64,000 bases of DNA. It comes from Paraprevotella clara YIT 11840. Its GTDB lineage: Bacteria > Bacteroidota > Bacteroidia > Bacteroidales > Bacteroidaceae. This document shows positions 48,698-59,739 of this stretch, one piece after another (position 1 is the first letter of the stretch; the number at the start of each line of letters is the position of its first letter). Both the position numbers and the translations under genes were made by a program. A model generated the notes under the pieces. That model was not told the origin of the DNA. It saw nothing but the letters and a program-made list of their open reading frames with translations, and made no database searches. Location: positions 62,001 to 126,000 of the forward strand of contig NZ_JH376642.1 in the NCBI RefSeq assembly GCF_000233955.1. The letters run 5' to 3'.

Positions 48698-49978
48698 TTA
48701 ATAAGCAAACAAAGGATAGCCTGCCATCACTTCGTTCACCTGCTTGCGCACGTCGGCAATGACATTTTCGTCTTCCGGCGCATTCAAGACCTTTTCTATC
48801 AACTCGGCTACCAGTACCATCAAATCTTCTTTTGCTCCACGTGTCGTAATGGCCGGCGTACCTAAGCGGATGCCGGAAGTTTGAAACGCACTGCGACTGT
48901 CGAACGGCACCATGTTCTTGTTCACCGTAATGTCGGCTGCCACCAAGGCTTTCTCGGCCACCTTGCCCGTCAGGTCGGGATATTTGCTGCGCAAGTCCAC
49001 CAACATGGAGTGGTTATCCGTTCCACCGCTTACGATATCGAAACCGCGTTTCATCAGTTCATTGGCCAAAACCTTGGCATTCTTCTGTACCTGTTTGGCC
49101 CATTCCTTGAATTCGGGTTGCAACGCCTCGTTGAAAGCCACGGCCTTGGCGGCAATCACATGCTCCAACGGACCGCCCTGGATACCGGGGAAAACGGCAC
49201 TGTTGAGCAGTTGGCTCATTTTCTTCACCTCGCCTTTCGGAGTCTTCAATCCCCAAGGATTGTCGAAGTCTTTGCCCATCAGGATGATACCCCCGCGCGG
49301 ACCTCTCAACGTCTTATGGGTGGTGGAAGTCACGATATGGGCATACTTTACCGGATTCTCCAACAGTCCGGCTGCAATCAAACCGGCCGGATGTGCCATG
49401 TCTACCATAAATATGGCACCTACCTTGTCGGCAATCTCACGCATGCGGGCATAATTCCACTCGCGACTGTAAGCCGAACCGCCACCGATAATCATTTTCG
49501 GGCGATGTTCAAGAGCCAGTTTCTCCATCTCGTCGTAATCCACACGGCCGGTTTCCTTGTTGAGGTTGTAACCGATGGCATGGTAGAGGATACCGGAAGT
49601 ATTCACAGCCGAGCCATGGGACAAATGGCCTCCGTGGTCCAGATTCAAGCCCATGAAGGTGTCACCCGGCTTCAGACAAGCCAAAAATACCGCAGCATTG
49701 GCCTGCGCTCCCGAGTGAGGCTGCACGTTGGCGTACTCGGCACCAAACAGTTTGCATACCCGTTCGATGGCCAAGCTCTCCACTTCGTCCACCACCTGAC
49801 AGCCTCCGTAGTATCTCTTTCCCGGATACCCCTCGGCATACTTGTTCGTCAGCCAAGACCCCATGGCTTTCATCACTCCATCGCTCACGAAATTCTCCGA
49901 CGCGATGAGTTCGATTCCTTTGAGCTGCCGTTGGTGCTCTTTCTCAATCAATTCAAATACTGTTGTGTCTGTTTTCAT
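48698..49978 (-). CDS. glyA: Serine hydroxymethyltransferase
   Basis: The PLP enzyme interconverts serine and glycine and supplies one-carbon units on tetrahydrofolate. Conserved parts are [37 protein letters not shown], and the PLP-lysine region [15 protein letters not shown]. 426 residues with start [10 protein letters not shown]; the in-frame ATG at 50008 overlaps the previous gene. It is last in a minus-strand operon with flavin reductase, pyrI and pyrB. Confidence 0.98.
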   Translation of the reverse strand: MKTDTTVFELIEKEHQRQLKGIELIASENFVSDGVMKAMGSWLTNKYAEGYPGKRYYGGCQVVDEVESLAIERVCKLFGAEYANVQPHSGAQANAAVFLACLKPGDTFMGLNLDHGGHLSHGSAVNTSGILYHAIGYNLNKETGRVDYDEMEKLALEHRPKMIIGGGSAYSREWNYARMREIADKVGAIFMVDMAHPAGLIAAGLLENPVKYAHIVTSTTHKTLRGPRGGIILMGKDFDNPWGLKTPKGEVKKMSQLLNSAVFPGIQGGPLEHVIAAKAVAFNEALQPEFKEWAKQVQKNAKVLANELMKRGFDIVSGGTDNHSMLVDLRSKYPDLTGKVAEKALVAADITVNKNMVPFDSRSAFQTSGIRLGTPAITTRGAKEDLMVLVAELIEKVLNAPEDENVIADVRKQVNEVMAGYPLFAY

Positions 49979-50004
49979 CTTTATTGACTTTAAATAATTG
50001 GATT

Positions 50005-50574
50005 TCATTCTTTCTTTTTCTCCACGCTCCAGCCGAATTTACCGATTTTCCTACCCAGACCATAGTAAGCCCCATGAAGGTAAACCAGAGGGTGACTGGC
50101 GTCCAGACTCCACTTTCCGCTCTGCTCGTCCAAATAACGCTCATCGGCTTTCACATTCAACACTTCCGCAATGAACATGTCATGCGACCCTAAAGATACA
50201 ATCTCTTTCACCCGGCACTCGATGCTCAGCGGCGATTCCTCCACGATGGGGGCGGCCACCATTCGGGCCTTTCCCGGAGTGAGCTTCATTTCCTCGAATT
50301 TACGGTAATCGCGCCCCGAACGCACGCCGCACCAATCCGTGGCGTACGCCATGTCTTCGGTTGTCAGATTGAGGACAAACTCCATGTTCTGCTTGATGAG
50401 CGCGTAAGAGTGTCGCTCCGGTCGTACGGAGATGTAGCACATGGCCGGATTGGTACAAATGGTTCCTGCCCACGCCACGGTGAACAAATTATAATCTTCC
50501 GGCGTACTGCCGCAACTGACCAACAAGGCGGGCAGGGGATAAATCATCGTTCCGGGTTTCCAGTCTTGCTTCAT
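50005..50574 (-). CDS. Flavin reductase family protein (FMN-binding)
   Basis: A 189-residue split-barrel protein: [51 protein letters not shown] is typical of flavin reductase/FMN-binding proteins, and [30 protein letters not shown] follows. It likely binds FMN and reduces it or uses it for a side reaction; the substrate is unknown. It lies 11 bp after pyrI and 26 bp before glyA. Confidence 0.9.
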   Translation of the reverse strand: MKQDWKPGTMIYPLPALLVSCGSTPEDYNLFTVAWAGTICTNPAMCYISVRPERHSYALIKQNMEFVLNLTTEDMAYATDWCGVRSGRDYRKFEEMKLTPGKARMVAAPIVEESPLSIECRVKEIVSLGSHDMFIAEVLNVKADERYLDEQSGKWSLDASHPLVYLHGAYYGLGRKIGKFGWSVEKKKE

Positions 50575-50585
50575 GGCCCAAAGGA

Positions 50586-51041
50586 TTATACCAATTTGAC
50601 GTGATCCAAATCCACCTCTTTATTACAATAATGACAACGAAGCACACCTTCCTTACCCGGTACGGCGTGAAAATACGTCTTCATCGGTTCGTTGTTCGTA
50701 ATACATTTGGGATTGGCACATTTCACGATGCCTTTCAACTCCTCGGGCAAGAAGACCTCCTTCTTCTCCACGACCTCATAATCGCGGATAATACACAAGG
50801 TCACATTCGGACTCACCACGGCCAACTGGTTCAGTTCTTCGTCCGAGAAGAACTTGCCCGCAATTTTTATGATGCTCTTATGTCCCATTTTCTTGCTCTT
50901 CAGATTGTAGCCCACGGTAATGGAAGTCTTCATCTGTTCGAGGTGGAGAAGGTTGACCACTTCAAAGAGCTTGCTGGATGGAATATGGTCTATCACCGTA
51001 CCGCTTTCGAGTGCGGCCACCAAAAGTTCTTGTCTTTTCAT
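50586..51041 (-). CDS. pyrI: Aspartate carbamoyltransferase regulatory subunit
   Basis: A 151-residue regulatory chain. The N-terminal nucleotide-binding part ([21 protein letters not shown]) is followed by a zinc domain with the four cysteines CANPKCITN and CHYCNKEV. It pairs with PyrB and confers CTP/ATP control. It starts 17 bp after pyrB. Confidence 0.97.
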   Translation of the reverse strand: MKRQELLVAALESGTVIDHIPSSKLFEVVNLLHLEQMKTSITVGYNLKSKKMGHKSIIKIAGKFFSDEELNQLAVVSPNVTLCIIRDYEVVEKKEVFLPEELKGIVKCANPKCITNNEPMKTYFHAVPGKEGVLRCHYCNKEVDLDHVKLV

Positions 51042-51058
51042 TGTATACTTACGGTATT

Positions 51059-52006
51059 TTAGTCAATAATCGTCCGGTCGTTCATCACATCGTCCAAGGT
51101 CAGCCCCAAGGCATCGCATATCAAAGCCTGCCGCGCAAACAGGCCGTTGTGAGCCTGCTCGAAGTAATAAGCATGCGGGTCGTCGTCGATGGCATACTCG
51201 ATTTCGTTCACGCGAGGGAGCGGATGCAGGATACGCATATTGTCCTTGGCTTTCTTCAGCATGGAAAGTTTGAGCAGGTAGAGGTCCTTCACCCGCTCAT
51301 ATTCCATCAAATCGGTAAACCGTTCCTTTTGTACACGGGTCATATAGAGTATGTCCGCCCCGGCAATGGTGTCGGCGGTAAAGTCCGTGTGTTCTACATA
51401 TTTTATATGATGAATGTCGCAATACTGCTTGTACACATCCGGCATCTTCAACTCTTCGGGAGCAATGAAATGAAACGTCGGGTTGAAATGACGCATGGCC
51501 ATCAGCAAAGAGTGTACGGTACGTCCGTATTTCAAATCACCTACCATATAAATCTGCAGGTTGTCGAGCGTGCCTTGCGTCTTATAAATAGAGTAAAGAT
51601 CCAACATGGTCTGCGAAGGATGCTGGTTGGCCCCGTCGCCCGCATTGATAATGGGCACCGGCGACACCTCGGAAGCATAACGGGCCGCCCCTTCGAGATA
51701 ATGCCGCATGACAATCAAATCGGCATAATTGCTTACCATCATGATGGTGTCCTTCAGGGTTTCGCCCTTGGTGGAACTGGTCACTTTCGGGTCGGTAAAC
51801 CCGATGACGCGCGCTCCCAGACGATTCGCTGCCGTTTCAAAACTCAACCGTGTCCTCGTAGACGGTTCAAAAAACAAAGTAGCCACGACTTTACCCTCCA
51901 GCAACTTCCGGTTGGTATGTTTCTCAAACTCTCCGGCCATTCGAAGCAGATACATGATCTTCTCTTTGGAATGGTCTGCAATAGTCACCAAACTCCTGTT
52001 TTCCAT
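51059..52006 (-). CDS. pyrB: Aspartate carbamoyltransferase catalytic subunit
   Basis: The enzyme condenses carbamoyl phosphate and aspartate in pyrimidine synthesis. [21 protein letters not shown] is the carbamoyl phosphate site, and further motifs are [12 protein letters not shown] and HPLPRVNEI. 315 residues with start [13 protein letters not shown]; an earlier in-frame ATG at 52234 is not credible and would overlap the divergent PBP gene. First gene of the minus-strand operon. Confidence 0.97.
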   Translation of the reverse strand: MENRSLVTIADHSKEKIMYLLRMAGEFEKHTNRKLLEGKVVATLFFEPSTRTRLSFETAANRLGARVIGFTDPKVTSSTKGETLKDTIMMVSNYADLIVMRHYLEGAARYASEVSPVPIINAGDGANQHPSQTMLDLYSIYKTQGTLDNLQIYMVGDLKYGRTVHSLLMAMRHFNPTFHFIAPEELKMPDVYKQYCDIHHIKYVEHTDFTADTIAGADILYMTRVQKERFTDLMEYERVKDLYLLKLSMLKKAKDNMRILHPLPRVNEIEYAIDDDPHAYYFEQAHNGLFARQALICDALGLTLDDVMNDRTIID

Positions 52007-52140
52007 TTCGGATTTCTTTTTGCTTAAATATAGAATTTCTTCAGCTTTCAAAGTTACATAAAAAAAGTGGAACGAAAGAGGACTGCACATCATTTCGTTA
52101 ACTTTTCCACAAATAGACAGCCTATTATAAAGTTTATTTG

Positions 52141-52148
52141 TAATTTTG
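52141..52148 (+). promoter_or_regulatory. -7 box upstream of the PBP1A gene
   Basis: TAATTTTG matches TAnnTTTG, 37 bp before the ATG at 52185. It lies in the divergent region with pyrB. Confidence 0.5.
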
Positions 52149-52184
52149 CATTTTACCACTTTGATAAATGAAAGAAAAAGATTT

Positions 52185-54512
52185 ATGAGGAAGAAGTTTG
52201 TAATCACTTTGTGGGTGATTTTGTTTCTTTGCATCAGTGCTGTTTCCCTGGCTTTCTACGCCATCTGGCACGGATGGATTGGATACATGCCGAACTTATA
52301 TCAATTAGAAAATCCCGTCAATAAATACGCGTCACAGGCCGTTTCGGCCGACGGTAAACTTTTGGGAACCTGGTCGTACAGCCGGGCCAACCGTATTTTC
52401 GTGGGCTTCGACGACCTTTCCCCCTGGTTGGTCAAGGCATTGGTGGCTACGGAGGACGAGCGGTTTTATGACCATTCGGGCATCGACTACCGCGCTCTGG
52501 CGCGGGCCGTAGTGAAACGCGGCTTACTCGGACAGAGCAATGCCGGGGGAGGAAGTACCATTACCCAGCAACTGGCCAAGCAACTTTATAGCGACGTGGC
52601 ACAGAGTACGATGGAGCGCGCCTTGCAGAAACCCATAGAGTGGGTGATTGCAGTCAAGCTGGAACGATACTATACCAAAGAGGAAATCATCACTATGTAC
52701 CTCAATTACTTCGATTTCCTGCATAATGCCGTGGGCATCAAGACGGCATCCCGCACATACTTCAACAAAGAACCGCAGAACCTCTCGGTTTGCGAAGCGG
52801 CGACGCTTATAGGAATGTGTAAAAACCCGTCTTATTTCAATCCGGTGCGGAAACCGGAGCGTTGCCGTGAGCGGCGCAACGTGGTACTGGACCAGATGGT
52901 CAAAGCCGGATATTTGAGCAAAGCAGACGCCGAGTTGCACAAGCTGGAGCCCATCGGGCTGCGTTTCCACCGCGTGGACCACAAGGAAGGACTGGCCACT
53001 TACCTGCGCGAGCGGCTGCGCACGATGCTGATGGCCAAAGAACCCAACCGAAGCGATTATGCTTCATGGCAAGACCAAAAATATTATGAAGATTCGTTGG
53101 CATGGGAAACCGATCCCTTATACGGATGGTGCAACAAGAACCGGAAAAAGGATGGTACACCTTATAACCTATATACGGACGGACTGAAAATCTACACCAC
53201 CATCGACTCACGCATGCAACAATATGCGGAAGAAAGCGTGGAAGAGCATGTAGCCGGTTACCTGCAACCCATCTTCGACAAAGAAAAGCGTCACCAGACG
53301 ACACGCCCGTTCTCCAACCAACTTTCTACGAAAGAAGTGGAAAAAATCATGCGCCGTTCGATGGAACAGAGCGAACGTTACATCAAGATGAAAAAAGGCG
53401 GCGCGACGGAGGAGGACATCCAAAAGGCATTCAATACGCCACAAAAAATGACCGTATTTTCTTACCACGGAGAAGTGGATACCATTATGACGCCGATGGA
53501 CTCTATCCGCTATTACAAAAGTTTCCTGCGTGCAGGATTCATGTGTATGGATACCCGCACGGGATATGTGAAAGCCTACGTGGGCGGACCAGATTACCGC
53601 TATTTCCAATACGACATGGCCGGAGTGGGCCGCCGTCAGGTCGGGTCTACTATCAAGCCCTTCCTCTATACGCTGGCCATGGAGAACGGCATGTCGCCCT
53701 GCGACCTTGCGCCGAACGTACAACAGACGTATATCGTGGCCGGCAAGCCTTGGACACCCCGCAACGGCAGCCGCTCCCGATACGGAGAAATGGTTACGCT
53801 GAAATGGGGACTGGCCCAGTCCAACAACTGGATTTCGGCCTACCTGATGAGTCGTCTCAGCCCGTCGGCTTTGGTGAGGCTGATTCACGAGTTCGGCGTG
53901 CTCAACCGTGACATCCATCCTTCCATGTCGCTGTGCCTCGGTCCCTGTGAAATCTCCGTGGCCGAGATGGTCAGTTCATACACGGCCTTTGCCAACCGCG
54001 GCATTCGTACGGCTCCCCTTTTCGTGTCGCGGATAGAAGACAACGAAGGGAATGTAGTAGGGGAGTTCCAGCCCCGCATGACGGAAGTCATCAGCGAGGA
54101 AAGCGCTTATAAGATGATTATCATGCTGCAAGGCGTCATGAACGGAGGTACGGGCGGCCGCATGCGCTTCCGTTACAACGTGAATGCCGACATGGGAGGA
54201 AAAACGGGAACCACCAACCGGAACTCCGACGGTTGGTTCGTATGTTTCACGCCGTCGCTTTCCGCCGGTTGCTGGGTGGGCGGCGAAGACCGCGACATCC
54301 ATTTCAACAGCATGACCTACGGACAGGGAGCCTCTTCGGCTTTACCCGTCTGCGCCTATTTCTTCCAAAAGGTATATAAGGACAAAGACCTGGGATATTC
54401 CCCCGACGAGAAGTTTAAAATTCCCGAAGGATTCGACCCTTGTCAAGACACGATCCTGACGGAAGAGGCTCCGGTAGAGGAATACGGCGGCATCGACGAA
54501 GTTTTCGAATAA
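52185..54512 (+). CDS. Class A penicillin-binding protein (PBP1A-like)
   Basis: A 775-residue bifunctional cell-wall synthase. One N-terminal membrane helix ([22 protein letters not shown]) is followed by the GT51 transglycosylase with [12 protein letters not shown] and [13 protein letters not shown], then the transpeptidase with the Ser nucleophile in [15 protein letters not shown] in [10 protein letters not shown] and KTG in [15 protein letters not shown]. It polymerises and crosslinks peptidoglycan. Start chosen at [10 protein letters not shown] because the upstream in-frame ATG lacks family support. A hairpin terminator follows. Confidence 0.96.
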   Translation: MRKKFVITLWVILFLCISAVSLAFYAIWHGWIGYMPNLYQLENPVNKYASQAVSADGKLLGTWSYSRANRIFVGFDDLSPWLVKALVATEDERFYDHSGIDYRALARAVVKRGLLGQSNAGGGSTITQQLAKQLYSDVAQSTMERALQKPIEWVIAVKLERYYTKEEIITMYLNYFDFLHNAVGIKTASRTYFNKEPQNLSVCEAATLIGMCKNPSYFNPVRKPERCRERRNVVLDQMVKAGYLSKADAELHKLEPIGLRFHRVDHKEGLATYLRERLRTMLMAKEPNRSDYASWQDQKYYEDSLAWETDPLYGWCNKNRKKDGTPYNLYTDGLKIYTTIDSRMQQYAEESVEEHVAGYLQPIFDKEKRHQTTRPFSNQLSTKEVEKIMRRSMEQSERYIKMKKGGATEEDIQKAFNTPQKMTVFSYHGEVDTIMTPMDSIRYYKSFLRAGFMCMDTRTGYVKAYVGGPDYRYFQYDMAGVGRRQVGSTIKPFLYTLAMENGMSPCDLAPNVQQTYIVAGKPWTPRNGSRSRYGEMVTLKWGLAQSNNWISAYLMSRLSPSALVRLIHEFGVLNRDIHPSMSLCLGPCEISVAEMVSSYTAFANRGIRTAPLFVSRIEDNEGNVVGEFQPRMTEVISEESAYKMIIMLQGVMNGGTGGRMRFRYNVNADMGGKTGTTNRNSDGWFVCFTPSLSAGCWVGGEDRDIHFNSMTYGQGASSALPVCAYFFQKVYKDKDLGYSPDEKFKIPEGFDPCQDTILTEEAPVEEYGGIDEVFE

Positions 54513-54591
54513 GCCATGTCTTGCAAACAAAATGTCGCCAAAACCCTTAAAAAAGATACAGAAGGTCATTTTTGAGAATAGAAATCATGAG

Positions 54592-54640
54592 AACAACCCC
54601 GAAAGGGAAGCACGAAAAAAGGCTTCCTTTTTGGGGTTGT
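54592..54640. terminator. Hairpin terminator after the PBP1A gene; gene-free gap follows
   Basis: AACAACCCC...GGGAAGC pairs with GCTTCC...GGGGTTGT, with a few internal mismatches. The rest of the gap up to 55120 has short open frames on both strands but none with a credible start, domain or composition, so I see no gene there. Confidence 0.65.
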
Positions 54641-55123
54641 CCTGTGAAGAAGCACGGGTTGAAGAGGTGACAAGCGGAGTTTTTTCGGATTTTTTGTAGA
54701 AAGCATGAAATCGTTCGACTGAGAACGGAAAATCATTCGGCTGAAAGCGATTTTTCATTTGGCGCAGACGTGAAAACGCACGTCCGAAAATCAAAGCCGA
54801 GGGTCGCTTCACAGCCTTTTTTACCGGCTTTTTCTGCGCATGGCAAAATTATTTGCCCTTGTCCGGCCGACAAGGACACCGCAACATCCTGTACCTGAAA
54901 AGTCCCATCCGACTTACGCGGAACGGCGCACCATGCGGCAGGACACACTGCCGGACCCACCCAAATGACAGGCACGACCACATTTTTTCTTTCTTTTTGA
55001 ATCAGGCAAAACTCGCGAGAATCGCTTAAAATCTTCGGAGGCTTGCCCTGCCCCCATACACGCGATTCTCACGGGAGCGGATTTGACATTCTGACAGTAT
55101 GACAAAATGAATGATAGGATAAG

Positions 55124-55188
55124 ACAAAAGAACAAAAGGACATCATTTTCTTACATGCGCAGCCTTTTGTCCTTTTGTTCTTATGTCA
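55124..55188 (-). terminator. Long hairpin terminator after the GNAT gene
   Basis: GACAAAAGAACAAAAGGACA (55124-55143) pairs with 55169-55188 except for one base. It lies about 20 bp beyond the GNAT stop codon. Confidence 0.7.
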
Positions 55189-55210
55189 ATTCCTACCCGG
55201 ACAGTCCCCG

Positions 55211-55747
55211 TCACTCCATAAACGTTTCCGGATAGCATACCACGCCCCGTATGTCCCGCAAGCCTCCGACCACTAACTCGACAGCCATGCAACATTCCGA
55301 GGGGACTTCAAAAAGAAATGCTATCCCATAGTCCGAAGCTTTCCTATATCCGAAACGAGGATAAAACCCTTCGTGCCCCAACACGACGGCCGACTTGTAG
55401 CCTAATCGGGCGGCCCGTGCATGCAGCTCCCGAATCAGGGCGCTGCCTATGCCCATGGATTGCCTGTCCGGCCGTACGGCTACGGGAGCCAGCGCCAAGG
55501 ATTCCGCATCCACTTTTCCCGAACGAATCGACACACGGGTCATCAGGCCGTAGCCGACCACGCCGCCGTCCCCGTCGGCCACCAAAGAAAGTTCCGGAAC
55601 AAATGCGGGGGAATGCCGAAGTCGCTCCACCAGAAACTGTTCGCGATGGTCGCTCTCTTTCATGTCCCGGAAGGCTTCTTCCACCAACTTAAAAACTTGC
55701 GGATAGTCTTTCTCCGTCTCTTGCCTGATTTCGTAGTCCGCTTTCAT
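55211..55747 (-). CDS. GNAT-family N-acetyltransferase
   Basis: A 178-residue protein with the GNAT acetyl-CoA motif VRPDRQSMGIGSALIRELHARA and the C-terminal part VVLGHEGFYPRFGYRKASDYGI, a variant close to the YhbS-type. It transfers acetyl to an unknown amine. It overlaps the SIMPL gene upstream by 4 bp, so they form an operon. Confidence 0.92.
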   Translation of the reverse strand: MKADYEIRQETEKDYPQVFKLVEEAFRDMKESDHREQFLVERLRHSPAFVPELSLVADGDGGVVGYGLMTRVSIRSGKVDAESLALAPVAVRPDRQSMGIGSALIRELHARAARLGYKSAVVLGHEGFYPRFGYRKASDYGIAFLFEVPSECCMAVELVVGGLRDIRGVVCYPETFME

Positions 55748-56448
55748 TGGTCTAAAATTTCAAAACGAACCGACATGGAATAATGGTTCTTAATCGTACG
55801 AAAACCATCGAAAGAAGCCGCGTCGGAAGAACTTACGTTGCTTTGTGCCGTGAGCACAGGAGAAAAGCCGTTGTTTCCGTTCTCGATGATGCGCTCCACA
55901 CCTCCAAGTTTCTGGCCCAATGCCTCCACCAGATAAGCGGCTTTCTCCCGGGCGGCCATCAAGGTGGCTATTTTTCCTTTTTGATGGTAAAGCTGCATGT
56001 CTTTGTTTTTCAACTCACCGATACGCATCGTATGGATGCCTTTAGTGTCCACATGCCGGACAATACGGTCGATTTGCTTGAAGTCGGTCAGCGTGAGGTC
56101 AAACCGCTTAGAGACGAGGAACTCCCGTCCGCTCTCGCGCCAATAGTCGCCGATTTCCTGTATGCGCACGGCATCATTCGGGACACCGGCTTCCCGGAGT
56201 GCCTCCCGCAGCCCTTCCTCTATCTGGGCCAAGGGTACCTTCGTACGGTAATCTTCCTCCTTGGATTTGCCGTCGAATTCTTCGGCAAAGTATTCCTTGA
56301 TTTCGATGATGTAATGTATCTCGTCCGGTACGATTTCCACCTCGGAAGTACCGGTCACTTCAATGTAACGCCCTTCGTCCGTGGCGGCCTGCGCCGTGCC
56401 CCATGCCCATCCGGCAAGGAACAGCATGAATAAAAGTCTTGTTCTCAT
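55744..56448 (-). CDS. SIMPL-domain (DUF541) periplasmic protein
   Basis: A signal peptide (LLFMLFLAGWAWGTAQA) precedes a SIMPL domain: ITVTGTSEVEIVPDEIHYIIEIKE-like start (YIEVTGTSEVEIVPDE), FKQIDRIVRHVD, and ATLMAAREKAAYLVEALGQKLG. These exported proteins form multimeric shells in other bacteria and relate to oxidative stress; function is not defined. 234 residues. Coupled to the GNAT gene. Confidence 0.92.
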   Translation of the reverse strand: MRTRLLFMLFLAGWAWGTAQAATDEGRYIEVTGTSEVEIVPDEIHYIIEIKEYFAEEFDGKSKEEDYRTKVPLAQIEEGLREALREAGVPNDAVRIQEIGDYWRESGREFLVSKRFDLTLTDFKQIDRIVRHVDTKGIHTMRIGELKNKDMQLYHQKGKIATLMAAREKAAYLVEALGQKLGGVERIIENGNNGFSPVLTAQSNVSSSDAASFDGFRTIKNHYSMSVRFEILDQ

Positions 56449-56496
56449 ACGTTTTTTTGTTTTTATGATTTGAAATATGTGTCGGCATTCCGTCCT

Positions 56497-56871
56497 TCAG
56501 GAAGAGGCCAGTTCCGCCACCCCCTCGCGGACATCGCCCCGCTGCCAGTCCTGCGGTTTGAGGACTTCTCCGTCGTAACACAGCAGGTCAATGTCTATTT
56601 TCACGATGCCTCGCGCCTTATCGTCCGGTGTGCGTCCGTGGTCACGTTCTATCTTTTTCAGGCATTCGCGGACTTGCGATGCCGTGAGCGGAGTAGTAAA
56701 GCAAGCCACCTGATTGTAAAACATGCGGGGCGAATCGAAGCCCACAGGGGCGGTCCGCACCAGACGGCTGAACACGATGCCGGGAAACGACCTGCGCAGA
56801 TCGGACTGCGCAGCCAAAAGCTGTGCCGCCGTGCGTTCATTGCTGCCCAATCCTATGAAACACTTCTTCAT
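56497..56871 (-). CDS. folK: 6-hydroxymethyl-dihydropterin pyrophosphokinase
   Basis: HPPK transfers pyrophosphate from ATP to hydroxymethyl-dihydropterin in folate synthesis. Motifs: FIGLGSNE at the N-terminus, VRTAPVGFDSPRMFYNQVACF, and IERDHGRTPDDKARGIVKIDIDLLCYDGEV with the metal-binding DIDLL. 124 residues is short (usual ~150-160), missing part of the C-terminal end. It is 48 bp upstream of the SIMPL gene. Confidence 0.93.
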   Translation of the reverse strand: MKKCFIGLGSNERTAAQLLAAQSDLRRSFPGIVFSRLVRTAPVGFDSPRMFYNQVACFTTPLTASQVRECLKKIERDHGRTPDDKARGIVKIDIDLLCYDGEVLKPQDWQRGDVREGVAELASS

Positions 56872-56928
56872 CCGTTCTTTTTATTCACAAAAATAAGGAG
56901 TTTTACCCTCCCTTACAAAATCTTTTTG

Positions 56929-56936
56929 TATTTTTG
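56929..56936 (+). promoter_or_regulatory. -7 box upstream of kdsB
   Basis: TATTTTTG matches TAnnTTTG, 29 bp before the kdsB ATG, in the divergent region with folK. It probably drives the kdsB-to-DUF6057 run of genes. Confidence 0.5.
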
Positions 56937-56964
56937 TATGGCATACTTTATTAATAGCTAAAAA

Positions 56965-57723
56965 ATGAATTACATAGGGATTATTCCGGCACGATATGCT
57001 TCCACAAGATTTCCGGGCAAGCCTTTGGCCATGTTGGGCGGCAAGCCTGTCATCCAACGGGTGTACGAGCAAGTGTCCGGCGTGATGGACGACGTGCTCG
57101 TGGCCACCGATGACGAACGGATTCTCAAGACGGTAGAAGGATTCGGCGGCAAGGCCGTCATGACCCGCGCGGACCACAAGAGCGGCACGGACCGCTGCTA
57201 TGAGGCTTACGTATTGCAGGGCAAACCATACGACGTGGTCGTCAACATCCAGGGCGACGAACCTTTCATCCAACCGCAGCAGTTGGAGGCCGTAAAGGCT
57301 TGTTTTGAAGATCCGCAAACGGAAATCGCCACTTTGGTGAAACCTTTCACGCCGGCCGACGGTTGGCCTGCCTTGGAAAATGTCAACTCTCCCAAAGTGG
57401 TGGTCAACCGCCGGATGCAGGCTCTTTATTTCAGCCGTTCCATCATTCCTTACCAACGCAACAAGGACAAAGCGGAGTGGTTGAAGGGGCATGTGTACTA
57501 CAAGCATATCGGCTTGTATGCCTACAAGGCCGACGTGTTGAAAGAACTCACCTCCCTGCCGCAATCGCCGTTGGAACTGGCCGAATCGTTGGAACAATTA
57601 CGGTGGTTGGAAAACGGCTATACCATCAAGGTGGGCATCAGCGAAATAGAAACCATCGGCATCGACACACCGGCCGACCTCGAAGCGGCCGAAGCTTTCC
57701 TGAAGAACAGGACCAAACGATAA
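56965..57723 (+). CDS. kdsB: 3-deoxy-manno-octulosonate cytidylyltransferase
   Basis: The enzyme activates Kdo with CTP for lipopolysaccharide core synthesis. IIPARYASTRFPGKPLAMLGGKPVIQRVYEQ is the CTP-binding start, followed by ATDDERI, VVNIQGDEPFI and YKHIGLYAYKADVL. 252 residues, normal. First of a tightly spaced plus-strand gene run. Confidence 0.98.
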   Translation: MNYIGIIPARYASTRFPGKPLAMLGGKPVIQRVYEQVSGVMDDVLVATDDERILKTVEGFGGKAVMTRADHKSGTDRCYEAYVLQGKPYDVVVNIQGDEPFIQPQQLEAVKACFEDPQTEIATLVKPFTPADGWPALENVNSPKVVVNRRMQALYFSRSIIPYQRNKDKAEWLKGHVYYKHIGLYAYKADVLKELTSLPQSPLELAESLEQLRWLENGYTIKVGISEIETIGIDTPADLEAAEAFLKNRTKR

Positions 57724-57750
57724 CACATTCTAAATACAGACAATACGGCA

Positions 57751-58866
57751 ATGGGATTGAAACACAAACTCTTCGGCATAGTTTTGTTATGGCCTGTCCT
57801 GCAAGGCTACGCCCAAGAAATCAAAATAGGGAATTATACTTTTAAAGACGGTGCGGAATACCAAGGGGAGCTGTTCAAAGGCAAACCTTACGGCAAGGGC
57901 ATCACCCACTTCAAAAACGGAGACTCTTATGAAGGCGAATACGTGAAAGGCAAACGCCAAGGATACGGCGTGTATAAATTCCCTGACGGAGAAAAATACG
58001 AAGGCGAATGGTTTCAAGACCAGCAACACGGGCATGGCATATATTATTTCATGAACAACAACAAATACGAAGGCCTGTGGTTCCGCGACTTCCAACAAGG
58101 ACAAGGCACCATGTACTATTACAACGGCGACGTGTATAACGGCAACTGGGAAGCCGACAAGCGGGAAGGTTACGGGGAATATAAATACGCCAACGGGGCA
58201 TTCTACCGGGGAGAATGGAGCAACGACCAAAAAAACGGTAAAGGCATCTTCGACTGGAACGACGGTTCATGGTACGACGGCATGTGGAAAGACAACCAAC
58301 GCAACGGTAAAGGTACGTTCAACTATGCCGACGGGGACAAATATACCGGAGAATGGGTGGACGACGTGCAGCACGGAAAAGGGGTGTACAAATTCCACAA
58401 CGGCGACCAATATGAAGGCGGTTACGTGCAAGGCGAACGCACGGGAGAAGGTATTTTCACTTTTGCCAACGGCAACAAGTACGTCGGCCAGTTCAAGAAC
58501 GGATTCCAAGACGGTAAAGGTACGTTCACATGGCACAACGGCGCGTCGTACACCGGCATGTGGAAAGCCAACAAACGCGACGGACAGGGAAAATATGTAT
58601 GGAGCAACGGCGATACCTATGAAGGAAGCTGGAAAGACGGACAAATGGACGGGGAAGGCATCTTGCGTATGACAGACGGATCGAAATTCAAAGGAATGTT
58701 CAAGAACGGAGAGAAGAATGGCCCCGGCATCATGGAGGACGAAAATGGAATGCGCTTCGAGGGGAACTTCAAGGACAATGAGAAGGATGGTCCTTTCGTG
58801 ATGAAAGACAAAAACGGAAATATCGTCCAAAAAGGAGAATACAGCCACGGAGTGATAGTAAAATAG
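57751..58866 (+). CDS. Exported MORN-repeat protein
   Basis: A signal peptide (LFGIVLLWPVLQGYAQ) is followed by about fourteen MORN repeats of ~23 residues (YEGEYVKGKRQGYGVYKFPDGEKYEGEW and so on) filling the protein to its end. MORN repeats form an extended beta-ribbon used for membrane or protein contact. 371 residues. Located between kdsB and a SuhB-like gene; role unknown, periplasm or outer membrane likely. Confidence 0.93.
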   Translation: MGLKHKLFGIVLLWPVLQGYAQEIKIGNYTFKDGAEYQGELFKGKPYGKGITHFKNGDSYEGEYVKGKRQGYGVYKFPDGEKYEGEWFQDQQHGHGIYYFMNNNKYEGLWFRDFQQGQGTMYYYNGDVYNGNWEADKREGYGEYKYANGAFYRGEWSNDQKNGKGIFDWNDGSWYDGMWKDNQRNGKGTFNYADGDKYTGEWVDDVQHGKGVYKFHNGDQYEGGYVQGERTGEGIFTFANGNKYVGQFKNGFQDGKGTFTWHNGASYTGMWKANKRDGQGKYVWSNGDTYEGSWKDGQMDGEGILRMTDGSKFKGMFKNGEKNGPGIMEDENGMRFEGNFKDNEKDGPFVMKDKNGNIVQKGEYSHGVIVK

Positions 58867-58877
58867 GAGGAACATAA

Positions 58878-59684
58878 ATGGACTTGGATTTTCTGACTGA
58901 GGAAGTCAAGAAACTGGCCAGACAGACCGGTGAGTTTTTAAAAAAGGAACGGCTTTCTTTCGACCGTAGCCGTGTGGAGCAGAAAGCGGCGCATGACTAT
59001 GTGTCGTACGTGGACAAAGCATCTGAAAAACGTATCGTGGAGAGGTTGCATGAATTGCTCCCCGAAGCCGGTTTTATTGCCGAAGAAGGGTCCGGTTCGC
59101 TGGAAGAACAGGAATACTGTTGGGTGGTAGACCCCTTGGACGGGACGAGCAATTATATTCACGACTGCACGCCGTATTGCGTAAGCATTGCCCTGCGCAA
59201 CCGCGAGGAAATACTGTTGGGTGTAGTGTACGAATGCGGCCGTGAGGAACTTTTTTGGGCCCACAAAAACAGTAGGGCTTACTTGAACGGTAAGGAGATA
59301 TGCGTCAGCGACCAGAGCGTGCTCGACCAATCTTTTATCATGCCGGAACTTCCCTACAAGGCGGAACGCTATAGTCCTTTTATCTTGCCGCTGATGCGTG
59401 ATTTGTATGGACACGTAAGCGGCATACGCATGCTGGGTTCCGCTGCGGCAGAATTATGCTATGTGGCGGCGGGACGTTTTGAAATCTTTATCGAAGCCTT
59501 CTTAGGTCCATGGGATATTGCGGCAGGATACATCATCCTGAAACAGGCCGGCGGACGAATGACCGACTTTAGCGGAAACTCAAACGGTCCTGATGCCAAA
59601 GAAGTATTGGCTTCGAACGGAAAAGTGCATGAAGAGCTCTTGAAAGTGCTCCAAAGGCATAAAAATTTACTGAAACATGAGTGA
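58878..59684 (+). CDS. Inositol monophosphatase-family phosphatase
   Basis: A 268-residue metal-dependent phosphatase: VSYVDKASEKRIVERLHELLPEAGFIAEEGSG, the signature WVVDPLDGTSNYIHDC, and GPWDIAAGYIILKQAGGRMTDFSG. The family includes SuhB, CysQ and inositol phosphatases; substrate cannot be decided from motifs. It starts 11 bp after the MORN gene. Confidence 0.93.
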   Translation: MDLDFLTEEVKKLARQTGEFLKKERLSFDRSRVEQKAAHDYVSYVDKASEKRIVERLHELLPEAGFIAEEGSGSLEEQEYCWVVDPLDGTSNYIHDCTPYCVSIALRNREEILLGVVYECGREELFWAHKNSRAYLNGKEICVSDQSVLDQSFIMPELPYKAERYSPFILPLMRDLYGHVSGIRMLGSAAAELCYVAAGRFEIFIEAFLGPWDIAAGYIILKQAGGRMTDFSGNSNGPDAKEVLASNGKVHEELLKVLQRHKNLLKHE

Positions 59685-59739
59685 GATATCCGGACAAACG
59701 TCTATATTTGCACCGATAGAACGATAAAACTCTGACATT

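Noticed and set aside
54641-55120. Small genes in the gap between PBP1A and GNAT
   Set aside because: The short frames on both strands lack promoters, domains or protein-like composition, and overlap one another.
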